Shown here: positions 1 through 9,459 of the stretch, piece by piece | How positions within the stretch are numbered: position 1 is the first letter of the stretch | Layout: each line of letters starts with the position of its first letter | Source of the DNA: Halorussus rarus | GTDB taxonomy: Archaea > Halobacteriota > Halobacteria > Halobacteriales > Haladaptataceae | Reading direction: 5' to 3' | Assembly: GCF_003369835.1 (NCBI RefSeq) | Contig: NZ_QPMJ01000002.1 | Span: forward strand, 496,001-560,000 | DNA: 64,000 bases | Position numbers and translations under genes: made by a program | The notes under the pieces: model-generated | Told to the model about the DNA's origin: nothing | Database searches by the model: none | Seen by the model: only the letters and a program-made list of their open reading frames with translations

Positions 1-2634
1 CGTAAACTCGAAGCGCGCGCCGCCCGCCTCGCTCTCGGTCACCCGGCAGTCCCAGTCGTACACGTCGACCAGCTCCGCGACGAACGCCAGCCCGAGCCCG
101 GTACCGCCCTGCTCGGCCGCGGTGGTGTAGCCCTCCTCGAACACCTTCCGGCGGTCGTCGGGGGAGATGCCCTCCCCGTCGTCGGCGACGTAGAATCCGG
201 TTGGGAGTTCCCCGACCGTGACGGCGACGTCCGAGCCGCCGTGCTCGACCGCGTTCTCCAGTAAGTTCCGAAACAGGTGGCGGACGTACGTCTCGTCGGT
301 CCGTATCGTGCGTTCGAGTTCGACGTCGAGCGTCGCGTCGGGCGCGCCGATGTCGTCCCACACGCCGCGCGCAACGTCGTCGAGCGACGTCGGGGTCCGC
401 TCGCCGACCGCCTTGCGGCCCCGGGTCAGCACGAGCATGATGTCGATCATCCGCTCGATGCGGTCGAACGCCTCGGTGACGTAGTCGACGGCGTCCGGCG
501 CCGCCTCCTCGGGGAGCTGCTGGCCGTATATCTGGCCGATAGTGACGGGGTTGCGCAGCTCGTGGGCCAGCATGCTGGCGAAGCTGTCCAGCCGGTCGTT
601 CTGGCGCTGGAGCCGGCGCTCGCGGTCGGTCCGTTCGAGCGCGGCCTCCGTGGTCGCCGCGACGAGTTCCACGAGTCGCTGCATCTTCCCGTCGAACGTC
701 TCGTTGTCGGCCGCGCCGACGACGAGTGTGCCGTGGTCACCGAGGGAGACGGCCATCGACCGGTAGTCGTCGGGGTCGGTCGCCGCCACGCCGGACGCGA
801 CGAGTCTGGTCTCGCCTTCCGCGAAGGCCGTCCAGACGGGCGAGCCCGACCCGGCGGGAATCGGCGATAGCTCCTCGAGTTCTCCCCCGGACCGGACCGA
901 CGAACTTATCGGTTCGAGAACGCCCTCCGAATCGTCGAAACCGTACACGGCAGCATCGTCCAGCGCGATGTCCCGGGTGAGCATCTCGGCGATGATGTCG
1001 CTGACCCCCTCCGGAGTTCCCGTTTGGAGCAACTCGTGCGTCGATTCCTGGAGCGCGGTGAGCGTCTGCTCGCGCTCCTTGCGCCGTATCGCGGCGATGG
1101 CGTGGCTGACCGTCTCGCCCAGCTCTCCCAGGACGGCTACCTTGCGCTCGTCGAAGGCGGACCGGGTCTCCGCGTACACCGTCAGCACGCCGTACTCGAC
1201 TCCGTCGTGCGCGAGCGGGACCGTGACCGCCGACCCGTAGCCCTCCGCGACCGAGGTCTCGCGCCACGGTTCGCCCTCGGGATCGCTGCCCAGCCGCTGG
1301 ACGGGCTGGACCGTCCCGGTCTCGAGCGCGGTCGTGCCGACGCCCTTCTCCATGTCCTCGGCGTCGTCCGCGGTCCGGATCGCGTCGAGGTAGTTCTCGC
1401 TGATGCCGGCCCACGCGCGGGGCGTGATGTCCGTGTAACCGTCGGTGTACTCCGCCGTCCACGCGGCCGAGTACGTGCTGGACGCGGCCAGCCGGTCGCA
1501 CACCGCCTGCTCGATCTCCTCGCGCGACGTCGCCGCGACGAGTGCCTGGTCGATGTCCCGGATGACGGCGTTGATCTGGTCGAGTTCGTCCAGTTCGTCG
1601 CGCTGCTCGCGGAGCCGCTGTTCGTACTCGTGGCGCTCGGTCATGTCCCGGGTGACCTTCGCGAACCCCCGGACGTCGCCCTCGTCGTCGTACAGCGCGG
1701 TGATGGTGACGTTGGCCCAGAACCGGGCGCCGTCCTTCCGGACGCGCTCGCCCTCGTCCTCGGTCCGTCCCTCCTCGGCGGCGGCCGCGAGGTTCCGCTC
1801 GGGGCGGCCCGCCTCGCGGTCCGCATCGGTGTAGAAGGTCGAGAAGTGCTCGCCGACGATCTCGTCCTCGTCGTAGCCCTTGAGCTGTCTCGCACCCTCG
1901 TTCCACGTCTGGACGACGCCGTCGGCGTCGAGCAGGAAGATGGCGTAGTCCTTGACCTCGCGTACGAGGGTCTCGAACCGCTCCTTCTGCTCGCGGAGCC
2001 GTTGTTCGTACTCGTGGCGCTCGGTCATGTCCCGGGTGACCTTCATGAACCCCTGGAGTTCGTCATCGTCGTCGTACAGCGCGGTGATGGTGACGTTGGC
2101 CCAGAACCGGGCGCCGTCCCTCCGGACGCGCCAGCCCTCGTCCTCGACGCGCCCGTTCCGCTCGGCCTCGTCGAGATTCCGCTCGGGGATGCCCGCCTCG
2201 CGGTCCGCGTCGGTGTAGAAGGTCGAGAAGTGCTCGCCGGCGATCTCGCCCTCGTCGTAGCCCTTTATCTGCTTCGCGCCGTCGTTCCACGTCTGGACGA
2301 CGCCGTCGGCGTCGAGGACGAAGATGGCGTAGTCGGTCACGGCTTCGACCAGTTCGTGGAACTGCGTGTGCTCGAGCGCGGCGCCCGTGTTCGTCCGCTC
2401 GGTTCGGGTGAATCGGGACGGTCGCCACCAGACGCGACCGTCGGACCCGACCGCTTTGGACTGGAGTTCCCCCCGCTCGGCGAGGGTTTCGAGGTTGCTG
2501 GCGGCCGTGCCCGTCGTGCAGTCCAGCGCGTCGGCGATCTCGGCCGTCGTGAGCGGAGTTTCGGGGGTGTCCCGCCGAGTGAACACGCCAAGCGTCTCCG
2601 CGAGTGTGTGTTGCGGCGACCCTGACGTTCCCAT
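1..2634 (-). CDS. HTH-PAS-PAS-GAF-GAF sensor histidine kinase (C-terminus cut by window edge)
   Basis: This is a soluble multi-sensor histidine kinase. It is read from an ATG at 2634 and stays open to base 1 (878 codons); the stop lies outside the window. In order: an N-terminal helix-turn-helix-like segment (residues about 10-75, containing TAEIADALDC), two tandem PAS domains (about 90-345), and two GAF-like regions (about 360-660). These are followed by a HisKA helix with the phospho-acceptor His in LAHELRNP (about 680) and an HATPase domain with NLLENAVEHGG, DDGEGIS and GGTGLGLAF. No membrane segments are seen. The two PAS units are a tandem duplication with a 384-bp period. The C-terminal kinase core closely matches that of the gene at 5976-9344, so the two are paralogues. 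Having a DNA-binding-like domain on the kinase itself is unusual. Ligand and partner regulator are unknown. Confidence 0.9.
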   Translation of the reverse strand, partial: MGTSGSPQHTLAETLGVFTRRDTPETPLTTAEIADALDCTTGTAASNLETLAERGELQSKAVGSDGRVWWRPSRFTRTERTNTGAALEHTQFHELVEAVTDYAIFVLDADGVVQTWNDGAKQIKGYDEGEIAGEHFSTFYTDADREAGIPERNLDEAERNGRVEDEGWRVRRDGARFWANVTITALYDDDDELQGFMKVTRDMTERHEYEQRLREQKERFETLVREVKDYAIFLLDADGVVQTWNEGARQLKGYDEDEIVGEHFSTFYTDADREAGRPERNLAAAAEEGRTEDEGERVRKDGARFWANVTITALYDDEGDVRGFAKVTRDMTERHEYEQRLREQRDELDELDQINAVIRDIDQALVAATSREEIEQAVCDRLAASSTYSAAWTAEYTDGYTDITPRAWAGISENYLDAIRTADDAEDMEKGVGTTALETGTVQPVQRLGSDPEGEPWRETSVAEGYGSAVTVPLAHDGVEYGVLTVYAETRSAFDERKVAVLGELGETVSHAIAAIRRKEREQTLTALQESTHELLQTGTPEGVSDIIAEMLTRDIALDDAAVYGFDDSEGVLEPISSSVRSGGELEELSPIPAGSGSPVWTAFAEGETRLVASGVAATDPDDYRSMAVSLGDHGTLVVGAADNETFDGKMQRLVELVAATTEAALERTDRERRLQRQNDRLDSFASMLAHELRNPVTIGQIYGQQLPEEAAPDAVDYVTEAFDRIERMIDIMLVLTRGRKAVGERTPTSLDDVARGVWDDIGAPDATLDVELERTIRTDETYVRHLFRNLLENAVEHGGSDVAVTVGELPTGFYVADDGEGISPDDRRKVFEEGYTTAAEQGGTGLGLAFVAELVDVYDWDCRVTESEAGGARFEFT

Positions 2635-2759
2635 TGCCCCTTCGAACCCACCGTGCCCGTATAAGTTCCCCGAACGGATGGCCGCTCGTAGCGTCGAGCG
2701 GTACTCGGAATGCGGGTAAAGCCCTTATACGAATCGGCGTGGTACCCCGAGAGCGACCC

Positions 2760-3044
2760 ATGCCCGTCATCCACTTCGAGGAGGCCGACTCGCCCGAGCG
2801 CACCCGGATCGGCGAGGGCATCGTCAAGTTCGCCCGGCAGGCCGACCGCCTCGAGACCGGCCGCGCCGAGGGCAAGTACTTCCTGAACCACGCGGACGGC
2901 TGCGGCGCGGGCAGCGAGGGCATCGGGGCCGGCGAGGAGTTCTTCTTCGACACCGACACCGGCGAGATACTCTGCGCCGACCACGGCCGCGCGCGGAAGG
3001 AGGAGTGCGACGCGGAAGCGCGCGAGAAAGAGCGCGAGAAGTGA
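2760..3044 (+). CDS. small conserved haloarchaeal protein
   Basis: This is a 94-residue acidic, soluble protein starting at the ATG at 2760 (MPVIHFEEAD). It contains scattered cysteines (CGAGSEG, LCADHG, KEEC) and a basic, charged C-terminus. No family could be named. It is divergent from the histidine kinase at 1-2634, with a 125-bp gap that holds the promoters of both. The codon pattern (GC-rich third positions, acidic product) is typical of the backbone, which supports it as real. The cysteines could bind metal, but no classic CxxC pair is present. Confidence 0.7.
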   Translation: MPVIHFEEADSPERTRIGEGIVKFARQADRLETGRAEGKYFLNHADGCGAGSEGIGAGEEFFFDTDTGEILCADHGRARKEECDAEAREKEREK

Positions 3045-3089
3045 CCGCCCGACCCGCGGCGAGCGGAACGTGCCGCAGTTGCGCTGCGA

Positions 3090-3494
3090 CTACGCGTCCC
3101 CGCCGGTCACGTCCTCGACCTGCCACTCGGGCAGGACCAGTAGCTGTTCGTTTGCGGCCAGGTCGTCGGTCGTCCAGAACTCGAGACGGTCGCCGCCGAC
3201 CACCGCGGTGCCGCCGCCGTACGCGTCGTCCCAGTGGTCGAACACCGCGTCGGGCACCCGGAGCTGTCGGCTGTCGTCGTCGATGGCCGTGCTGGCGAGG
3301 AACCGCACGTCGGGGTCGTCCTCCAGCGGGTCGTAGAGCTGGGAAACGACCGCCGCGTCGTCGGCCTCGCGGACGCCCCAGTAGACCTCGCCGCCCGATT
3401 TCACCAGTTCCATGTTGACGGCCTGCTGGGGGACCGGGACCTCTCGGGAGTCGCCGCTCACTGACGCGCCGCCGAGTTGCTCGTACTCTGGCAT
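3090..3494 (-). CDS. hypothetical acidic protein
   Basis: The protein is 134 residues from the ATG at 3494 (MPEYEQLGGA). The frame extends further upstream, but that part is arginine-rich and looks non-coding, so the inner ATG was chosen. It is rich in Asp and Glu, has no membrane segment or signal peptide, and no domain was recognised. It converges on the gene at 2760-3044 and is divergent from the gene at 3585. Function unknown. Confidence 0.7.
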   Translation of the reverse strand: MPEYEQLGGASVSGDSREVPVPQQAVNMELVKSGGEVYWGVREADDAAVVSQLYDPLEDDPDVRFLASTAIDDDSRQLRVPDAVFDHWDDAYGGGTAVVGGDRLEFWTTDDLAANEQLLVLPEWQVEDVTGGDA

Positions 3495-3584
3495 GGGCGG
3501 AGGGTCGACGTCCCCGCTGTTAGGTCGTGTGGCCGCGGCCGGTCGACCGACAGACCGATTTGCCCCGCGCCCGAGGATGCGCAC

Positions 3585-3908
3585 ATGTCGACCGCCTCGA
3601 ACGCAGACGCCGGGTCCGACGCCGAATCGAGCGCCGGCGCCGTGTCCGAATCGGACAGCCGCGGGGGATCGAACGGCCAGTCGGAGCCGTCCTCCGCGTC
3701 GATGCTCGACCGCCTCGCGACCGCGGGCCGGGTCGTCTGGTGGTCGTTCCTCGGGGTCGTTGTCGTCTTCACGCTGATTCCGGTCGTCGGGCTCTGGCTG
3801 GGCGCGGTCCCGTTCGCCGCGCCGCCGGTGCTGCCGTACTTCGCGCTGGTCGGCTTCGCGCTGGTGGGCGCCGCGGCGCTCATCGGGGCCGCGATATACG
3901 ACGTGTGA
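3585..3908 (+). CDS. small two-helix membrane protein
   Basis: The protein has 107 residues. About 40 N-terminal residues are Ser/Ala/Asp/Glu-rich and disordered. Two hydrophobic helices follow (VVWWSFLGVVVVFTLIPVVG, then LPYFALVGFALVGAAALIGA). The ATG at 3585 is the first start after an in-frame leader that lacks coding character. No family was recognised. Confidence 0.7.
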   Translation: MSTASNADAGSDAESSAGAVSESDSRGGSNGQSEPSSASMLDRLATAGRVVWWSFLGVVVVFTLIPVVGLWLGAVPFAAPPVLPYFALVGFALVGAAALIGAAIYDV

Positions 3909-4055
3909 CGCGGTCGGGTTCCGGTTCGAGGGTCCGAGCGACCCGACGGGGCGTCGAACCCCGTCCGACTGCGGACCGCACTCCGTCCGGGTTTCGAGAC
4001 TCCCTCACCGACTGCGGACCGTACCCTTTTGGCGATTCGCCGCGCGCTTGTACCC

Positions 4056-4313
4056 GTGAGCAACACGCCCTTCCCCGACCGGATGTACCCGTGCGCCCGG
4101 TGCCGCCGGGACGTGCGCGTCCGGCAGATTCTCTACCACTACCGGTCGATGCACGACGAGACGCTGGTGTCGGTCGAGCGCGACGGGAGCGACGTCTGCG
4201 GGCTCTGCGGGATGGACTTGCCGGCCGCCGACGAGAACAACGCCTGGAAGCTCCGGGTCCGGCACTTCCGGGAGTACCACGGCAAGCGGCTGGTGGACAC
4301 CGACGCGGTGTAG
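4056..4313 (+). CDS. tandem C2H2-type zinc-finger protein
   Basis: The protein has 85 residues from a GTG at 4056. It holds two zinc-binding modules. The first has CARC followed about 14 residues later by HYRSMH. The second has CGLC followed by HFREYH. Each therefore offers two Cys and two His in a C2H2 arrangement (CxxC and HxxxxH). Small C2H2 proteins are common in haloarchaea and some act as regulators. Nothing else is in the protein, so a nucleic-acid-binding or protein-contact role is an inference. It converges on the permease gene at 4341 with a 27-bp gap. Confidence 0.8.
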   Translation: MSNTPFPDRMYPCARCRRDVRVRQILYHYRSMHDETLVSVERDGSDVCGLCGMDLPAADENNAWKLRVRHFREYHGKRLVDTDAV

Positions 4314-4340
4314 AAAACTGCAGTTAGAGCGGAGTCGACG

Positions 4341-5729
4341 TCAGTCCTCGGCCGAGGTCACGCCGGGCGACTCGCCCGGCGACTCGGCCGCGGACTCCTT
4401 CGGGTCGGCGTCGAACAGCGGGCTCTGCTCGCCCGGCGTGACGGTGTTGAGCACCAGCGCGGTCAGCGCGGTCAGGATGACCGGCTCGCCGAAGAACGTC
4501 TCGGCGGCGTCCGGGAGCCCCTGGATCGCGTCCGGCCGGGTGGCGACGCCCAGCCCCAGGCCGAGCGCGACGCCGACGATGACCATGTTCCGGCGGTCGA
4601 GGTCGACGTGGAGGAAGATGAGCCGCGCGCCGCTGGCGGCGACCATGCCGGCCATCAGCAGCACCGCGCCGCCGAAGACCGCGCTCGGGATGGTGGTGAC
4701 CGCCGCGCCGACCTTGGGGCTGAAGCCCAGCAGCGCCAGGATGACGCCCGCGACGCCCACGACGTGGCGGCTCAGCACGCCGGTGAAGTTGACGACGCCC
4801 GCGTTCTGCGAGAAGGAGGTGACGGGGAACGCGCCGAACACGCCGCCCAGCGAGCTCAGGAGGCCGTCGGTGAACAGGCCCCCTCGGAACTCGTCGTGGG
4901 TCGGGTTGCGGCCCTCCGCGGCGGTGATCGAGGACATGTCCCCGACCGTCTCCATCGCCGAGACCAGGAAGAGGAACGCGAACGTGACGACGGGGACCGG
5001 CTCGAACGCGAAGCCGAACGCGCCGGGCCGGGGAACCGCGAACCAGGCCGCGTCGGCGACCGGCGCGAAGTTCACCAGGCCGAGCGCGACCGCGGCGACG
5101 TAGCCGACCGCGATGCCGATCAGCGTGCTCAGCAGCCGCGTGATGCCCGAGGTGAAGAGGTTGAGCGCGACCGCGACGCCCAGCACGAGCGCGGCCAGCC
5201 CGATGTTGTGGAGCGCGCCGTAGTCGCTCGCGCCGACGCCGCCCGCCGCGTAGTCGACCGCGACCGGGACGAGGTAGAGTCCGATGATGACCACGACCAG
5301 CCCGGTGACCAGCGGCGGGAAGAAGGGTTTGATGCGCTCGAACTGCCACCCGATGAGCCCCTCGACGACGAACCCGGCGACGAGTATCGAACCGAAGACG
5401 GCCGCGAGGCCGGCGTCCGCGCCGATGCTGGTCGCCGCGCCGACGAAGGTGAAGCTGGTCCCCATCACGATGGGGAGCCGCGCGCCGACCGGCCCGACGG
5501 TGTAGGCCTGCACGACGGTCGCCAGCCCGGAGAACAGCAGCACCATCTGGACGATGTAGGCGGTGTCGGACGCGCTCAGCCCGACCGCGCCCGCGACGAT
5601 GTACGCCACCGCGGTCGCCGGCACGATCATCACCGCGACGTGCTGGAGCCCCAGCAGCAGCGACTTCAGCAGGGGCGGCTTCTCGTCGAGTCCGTATTCG
5701 AGCTCGATCTCCCCGTCCGTTTCTGTCAT
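4341..5729 (-). CDS. NCS2-family nucleobase (xanthine/uracil) permease
   Basis: This is an integral membrane symporter for a purine or pyrimidine base. It has 462 residues, the usual family length, with about 12-14 hydrophobic segments. The NCS2 signature QNAGVVNFTG is at residues 308-317, and the upstream helix carries SAMETVGD, with the Glu expected to contact substrate. The C-terminal tail is acidic. A TATA-like element lies about 30 bp upstream of the ATG at 5729. HPRT lies about 3.7 kb away on the same strand, which fits purine salvage, but the exact base transported cannot be read from the sequence. Confidence 0.92.
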   Translation of the reverse strand: MTETDGEIELEYGLDEKPPLLKSLLLGLQHVAVMIVPATAVAYIVAGAVGLSASDTAYIVQMVLLFSGLATVVQAYTVGPVGARLPIVMGTSFTFVGAATSIGADAGLAAVFGSILVAGFVVEGLIGWQFERIKPFFPPLVTGLVVVIIGLYLVPVAVDYAAGGVGASDYGALHNIGLAALVLGVAVALNLFTSGITRLLSTLIGIAVGYVAAVALGLVNFAPVADAAWFAVPRPGAFGFAFEPVPVVTFAFLFLVSAMETVGDMSSITAAEGRNPTHDEFRGGLFTDGLLSSLGGVFGAFPVTSFSQNAGVVNFTGVLSRHVVGVAGVILALLGFSPKVGAAVTTIPSAVFGGAVLLMAGMVAASGARLIFLHVDLDRRNMVIVGVALGLGLGVATRPDAIQGLPDAAETFFGEPVILTALTALVLNTVTPGEQSPLFDADPKESAAESPGESPGVTSAED

Positions 5730-5757
5730 GCTATACGCCGGGTGTGCGAGCCCGGAC

Positions 5758-5766
5758 GAATAATAG
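5758..5766 (-). promoter_or_regulatory. TATA-like element for the nucleobase permease
   Basis: Read on the minus strand, CTATTATTC is centred about 33 bp upstream of the permease ATG. This is the right distance for a start of transcription just before the start codon, as in haloarchaeal leaderless or near-leaderless genes. Confidence 0.45.
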
Positions 5767-5975
5767 TTTCGCGTTCGAGCGTATGTCAGCCCAATATAAC
5801 ACAGAAATATGCGCGTTCATGGATTACAAGCGTCGCCGGGGTCGGTCGATGACCCGATTTGCCGGCGGTTCGCTCGGAATAGTCGGCCGCTCGCCCCCGC
5901 GGGAACGCGGCCGCCACGTCGCGCTCTCGACGGTCGGAGTCGCGCAAAAACCGGGTAGTGCGAACCGAACCCCCG

Positions 5976-8900
5976 CTACGCGGTCAAGTCGACGTTCGTG
6001 AACTCGAAGCGGGCGCCGCCGGCCTCGCTCTCGGTCACCGCGCAGTTCCACTCGTACACGTCGGCGAGCCGCCGCACGAACGCCAGCCCGAGTCCGGTCC
6101 CCCCGCTATCGGCGGCCGTGGTGAACCCCTCGTCGAAGACCTCGTTCCGGGTCTCGCCGGAGATACCCGTGCCGTCGTCGGCCACGTAGAACCCGTCGGG
6201 GAGGTCGCCGACCGTGACCGTGACGTCGCGCCCGCCGTGTTCGACCGCGTTCTCGAGGAGGTTCCGCAACAGGTGGCGGACGTACGTCTCGTCCGCGCGT
6301 ATCGTCGCGTCGGTCGCCGGTTCGAGCGTCGCCTCGGGCGCGTCCACCTCGGCCCACGCCTCGCCGGCGGTGTCCGCGAGTCCGACCGGGCTACGCCTGT
6401 CGACCGCCTCCCGGCCTCGCGTCAGCACCAGCATGACGTCGACGATGTTCTCGATGCGGTCGAACGCCTCGCGCACGTAGTCGACCGACTCGACGTCGGT
6501 CTCGGCCGGGAGCTGCTGACTGTATATCTGGCCGACGTTGACGGGGTTGCGCAGCTCGTGGGCCAGCATGCTGGCGAAGTTCTCCAGCCTGTCGTTCTTG
6601 TCCTGGAGCTGGGTTTCGCGGTGGTTGCGCTCGAGTTCGTAGCTCACGCACTGGCCCATCAGTTCGAGGAACGTCTGCTCGGCGTCGGTGAACGAAACCC
6701 CCCGCGGCGACAGGTCCGTGAAGCAGATGGTGCCGTAGGCCTCGCCGCCGACGGTCAGCTGTACCCCGGCGTAACATTCGAGGTCGAACTGGTGATACAG
6801 TGCATCGCCGTCCCAACCGGCGGCCCCGGCGTCGGCCACGCTGACCGGGTCGCCCGTCTCGACGACTCGCCGGCAGTAGTTGTCCGTCATCGGCGGCGTG
6901 AGCGACCCCTCGCCGAGTTCGGGGTGCGAGCCGTGCATCTTCACGATCTCGAACGCCTCGTCTCGGTTTCGGGTCAGCATCCCGACGGACAGGTCGAGGT
7001 GGTCGCACCCCAGCTCCAGTAACTGCTCGAACTTCTCGTCGGTCGACAGCTCGTTGTCGGCGATTATCTCGTACAGCTCGCGCTGGGACTGCTTGTGTTC
7101 CCGCCGCTCGAGTTCGTAGCTCACCCACTGGCCCATCAGCTCGATGAACGTCCGTTCGGCGTCGGAGAACCGCCGGTCGCGGGGCTCGGTGCTCCCGAAC
7201 CAGAGCGTCCCGTACGGCGTGGACCCGCTCGTGACCTTGGTGCCGAGGTAGCTCGTCAGGCCGAAGTCCCGATGGATCACGTCGTCCTCCCAGTCGGTCT
7301 CGCGGACGTCCGACATCCTGACCGGCGCGTCGGCGGTGATGGTCTCCCGGCAGAAACAGCCGTAGCCGGGGTCGGTCCACAGTTCCTCGTCCGGGTCGAC
7401 GCCGAGGCCGATTCCCATCTCCAGGCGGAACTCGCCGTCCCACGACGGCAGGTGGTTCAGCCCCGCCATCTCGAGGCCGAACTGCTCGCGCCCGAGTTCG
7501 AGCAACCGCTCGAGTTTGTCCTCGAACGACACGTCCGGGTCGGACGTGATCTGGTAGCACTCCCGGAGGAACTCCTCGCGCTGACGGCGGTTGAGCTCGT
7601 AGCCGACCCACTGGCCCATCAGCTCGATGAACGTCCGTTCGGCGTCGGAGAACTGCCGGTCGCGGGGCTCGGTGCTCCCGAACCAGAGCGTCCCGTACGG
7701 CGTTCCCCCGCCGGAGACCGTCGTGCCGAGGTAGCTCGTCACCCCGAGTTCCTCGTAGATCCGGTCGTCCTCCCAGTCGGTCCCGCGGACGTCCGCCACT
7801 CCGACCGGCTCGTCCGCCGCGACCGCCTGCCGACAGTACGCCCCGTCACCCGGGTCGGTGATCAGCGGTTCGTCGTCGGAATCCCCGCCGAGGCCGACCC
7901 CATTCTCCAGGCGGAACTCGCCGTCCCACGACGGCAGGTGGTGGAGTCCGGCCATGTCGAGGCCGAACCGGTCGCACCCGAGGTCGAGCAGGTGTTCGAC
8001 CTTCTCCTCGAACGAGCTCTCGGGGTCCGACGTGATCTCGTAGCACTCCCGGAGGAACTCCTCGCGCTTGCGGCGGTTCAGTTCGTAGCCGACCCACTGG
8101 CCCATCAGTTCGAGGTACGTCCGGTCCTCCTCGGTGAACGACGCCTCTCGGGACTCGGTGGAGACGAACGCGAACGTCCGGTCCGCACCGCCGTCGACCG
8201 GGATGTACGTCCCCAGATACCCCGGGATGCCGAACTCCTCGTAGACCAGAACGTCGTCGAACCCCTCCTCGGCCGGGTCCGACAGGCACGCGGCGTCCTT
8301 GATGTCGGCGGCCGCTCGACAGTACGTCTCCGACAGCGGGAGCTCGACGCCGGGCTCGAAGTGGTCGTGGTCGCCGCTGACGTACTCGACTTCCAGCCGG
8401 TCGGCGTCGGGGTCGACGCGGTTCAGGGCACCCAGCCCGAGGTCGAACCGATCGCAGCCGAGGTCGAACAGTGCCTGGAGCTTCTCCTCGAACGAGAGGT
8501 CCCGACTGGCCGTGATCCGGTTCAGTTCGCGGAGGAACCGCCTGTGTTCGGTCAGGGTCGTCTTCGCCTCGGTTCGCTCCCGGATCGTCCCGAGCATCCG
8601 GTCGACCTCGCCGGCCGGGTCGTCGGCGCCGAAGAACTCCGCGGGCGGCGTGTAGTAGAAGTTGTGACACGCCGCCCCGTCGTAGATGAGATGCGGGTGG
8701 GTCTCGACGACGTCCCGGATGACCTCCGGCGGGAACCCGGTTCGGTCGAACTGGCAGATGGCGAGGCACTCCTCGTCGGCGAAGAGCTCGTTCACCTTCG
8801 CCTCGTACTCCATGAACTGCTCGACCGTGCAGGCGTCGTCCTGCAGCCACGTCGTCTCGGCGACGATGCGGAGCGCCTCGTACTCCTCGGTGGCGGCCGC

Positions 8901-9344
8901 GACCGTCTCGGCGTAGAACTCGACCATCTCGTCGGGGTCGAACGACCCCTCCCGGAGGTAGGTGTCCTGGACGGTATCGAACGAGAGCGCTCCCGAGTCG
9001 AGTGCGGCGTCGACGTCGATGCCCGCGTCGCGGAGCACCGTCCGCACCGCTGGCTCGCTGCTCTCGTCGAGAACGTACATGACGCGTTCGTCGCGTTCGA
9101 GGCCGTGTCGCACGAACGGGACGGCGGCGGCGAACCGCTCGTCGTCGGTCTCGTATATCTGTGCGAAGTGGTCGTTGCAGTGATGTTCGTCGAGCGTCTC
9201 GACGGGACCGTGGAACTCCGCGCCCGTCTGCAGCGCCTCGAGACCGCTGTCGAGCGTCACCTGCTCGTGTCGCCCGGCGGCCAGAGACGCGTGCTCACTC
9301 ACGGGATCTCCCTCCTGACAGGTGAAAACGCGACTCTCCGGCAC
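5976..9344 (-). CDS. MEDS-GAF4 multi-sensor histidine kinase
   Basis: The protein has 1122 residues and is soluble. The N-terminus (about 55-215) resembles the MEDS/DcmR-type sensory domain (HFAQIYETDDERFAAAVPFV, then RVMYVLDESS). Four tandem GAF-type domains follow (about 275-900). A HisKA helix with the phospho-acceptor in LAHELRNPVN comes next, then an HATPase domain (NLLENAVEHGG, DDGTGIS, GGTGLGLAF). GAF units 2 and 3 are nearly identical over long stretches at the DNA level. Two GTG starts are plausible: 9344 (used here) and 9302. Each is preceded by a GGAGG-like ribosome site, so the true start is uncertain by 14 codons. The C-terminal kinase core is close to that of the gene at 1-2634. 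Ligand unknown. Confidence 0.9.
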   Translation of the reverse strand: MPESRVFTCQEGDPVSEHASLAAGRHEQVTLDSGLEALQTGAEFHGPVETLDEHHCNDHFAQIYETDDERFAAAVPFVRHGLERDERVMYVLDESSEPAVRTVLRDAGIDVDAALDSGALSFDTVQDTYLREGSFDPDEMVEFYAETVAAATEEYEALRIVAETTWLQDDACTVEQFMEYEAKVNELFADEECLAICQFDRTGFPPEVIRDVVETHPHLIYDGAACHNFYYTPPAEFFGADDPAGEVDRMLGTIRERTEAKTTLTEHRRFLRELNRITASRDLSFEEKLQALFDLGCDRFDLGLGALNRVDPDADRLEVEYVSGDHDHFEPGVELPLSETYCRAAADIKDAACLSDPAEEGFDDVLVYEEFGIPGYLGTYIPVDGGADRTFAFVSTESREASFTEEDRTYLELMGQWVGYELNRRKREEFLRECYEITSDPESSFEEKVEHLLDLGCDRFGLDMAGLHHLPSWDGEFRLENGVGLGGDSDDEPLITDPGDGAYCRQAVAADEPVGVADVRGTDWEDDRIYEELGVTSYLGTTVSGGGTPYGTLWFGSTEPRDRQFSDAERTFIELMGQWVGYELNRRQREEFLRECYQITSDPDVSFEDKLERLLELGREQFGLEMAGLNHLPSWDGEFRLEMGIGLGVDPDEELWTDPGYGCFCRETITADAPVRMSDVRETDWEDDVIHRDFGLTSYLGTKVTSGSTPYGTLWFGSTEPRDRRFSDAERTFIELMGQWVSYELERREHKQSQRELYEIIADNELSTDEKFEQLLELGCDHLDLSVGMLTRNRDEAFEIVKMHGSHPELGEGSLTPPMTDNYCRRVVETGDPVSVADAGAAGWDGDALYHQFDLECYAGVQLTVGGEAYGTICFTDLSPRGVSFTDAEQTFLELMGQCVSYELERNHRETQLQDKNDRLENFASMLAHELRNPVNVGQIYSQQLPAETDVESVDYVREAFDRIENIVDVMLVLTRGREAVDRRSPVGLADTAGEAWAEVDAPEATLEPATDATIRADETYVRHLLRNLLENAVEHGGRDVTVTVGDLPDGFYVADDGTGISGETRNEVFDEGFTTAADSGGTGLGLAFVRRLADVYEWNCAVTESEAGGARFEFTNVDLTA

Positions 9345-9459
9345 GTGGTTCCTCCCGTCTCATTCTATCGGGACGGAGTAGTCCAACGGGTAAAAAATTA
9401 CTGCAGGGCCCGGTGATTTCACAACCGTCGCGGAGCGATCAGACGACTGCCGACCCGCG

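Noticed and set aside
737-1906. Long minus-strand open frame of 389 codons
   Set aside because: It is Arg/Gly-rich and overlaps the true kinase frame, which shows PAS and GAF domains.
7095-9416. 773-codon plus-strand open frame
   Set aside because: It is a shadow of the MEDS-GAF histidine kinase on the other strand, caused by high GC; no domain is seen.
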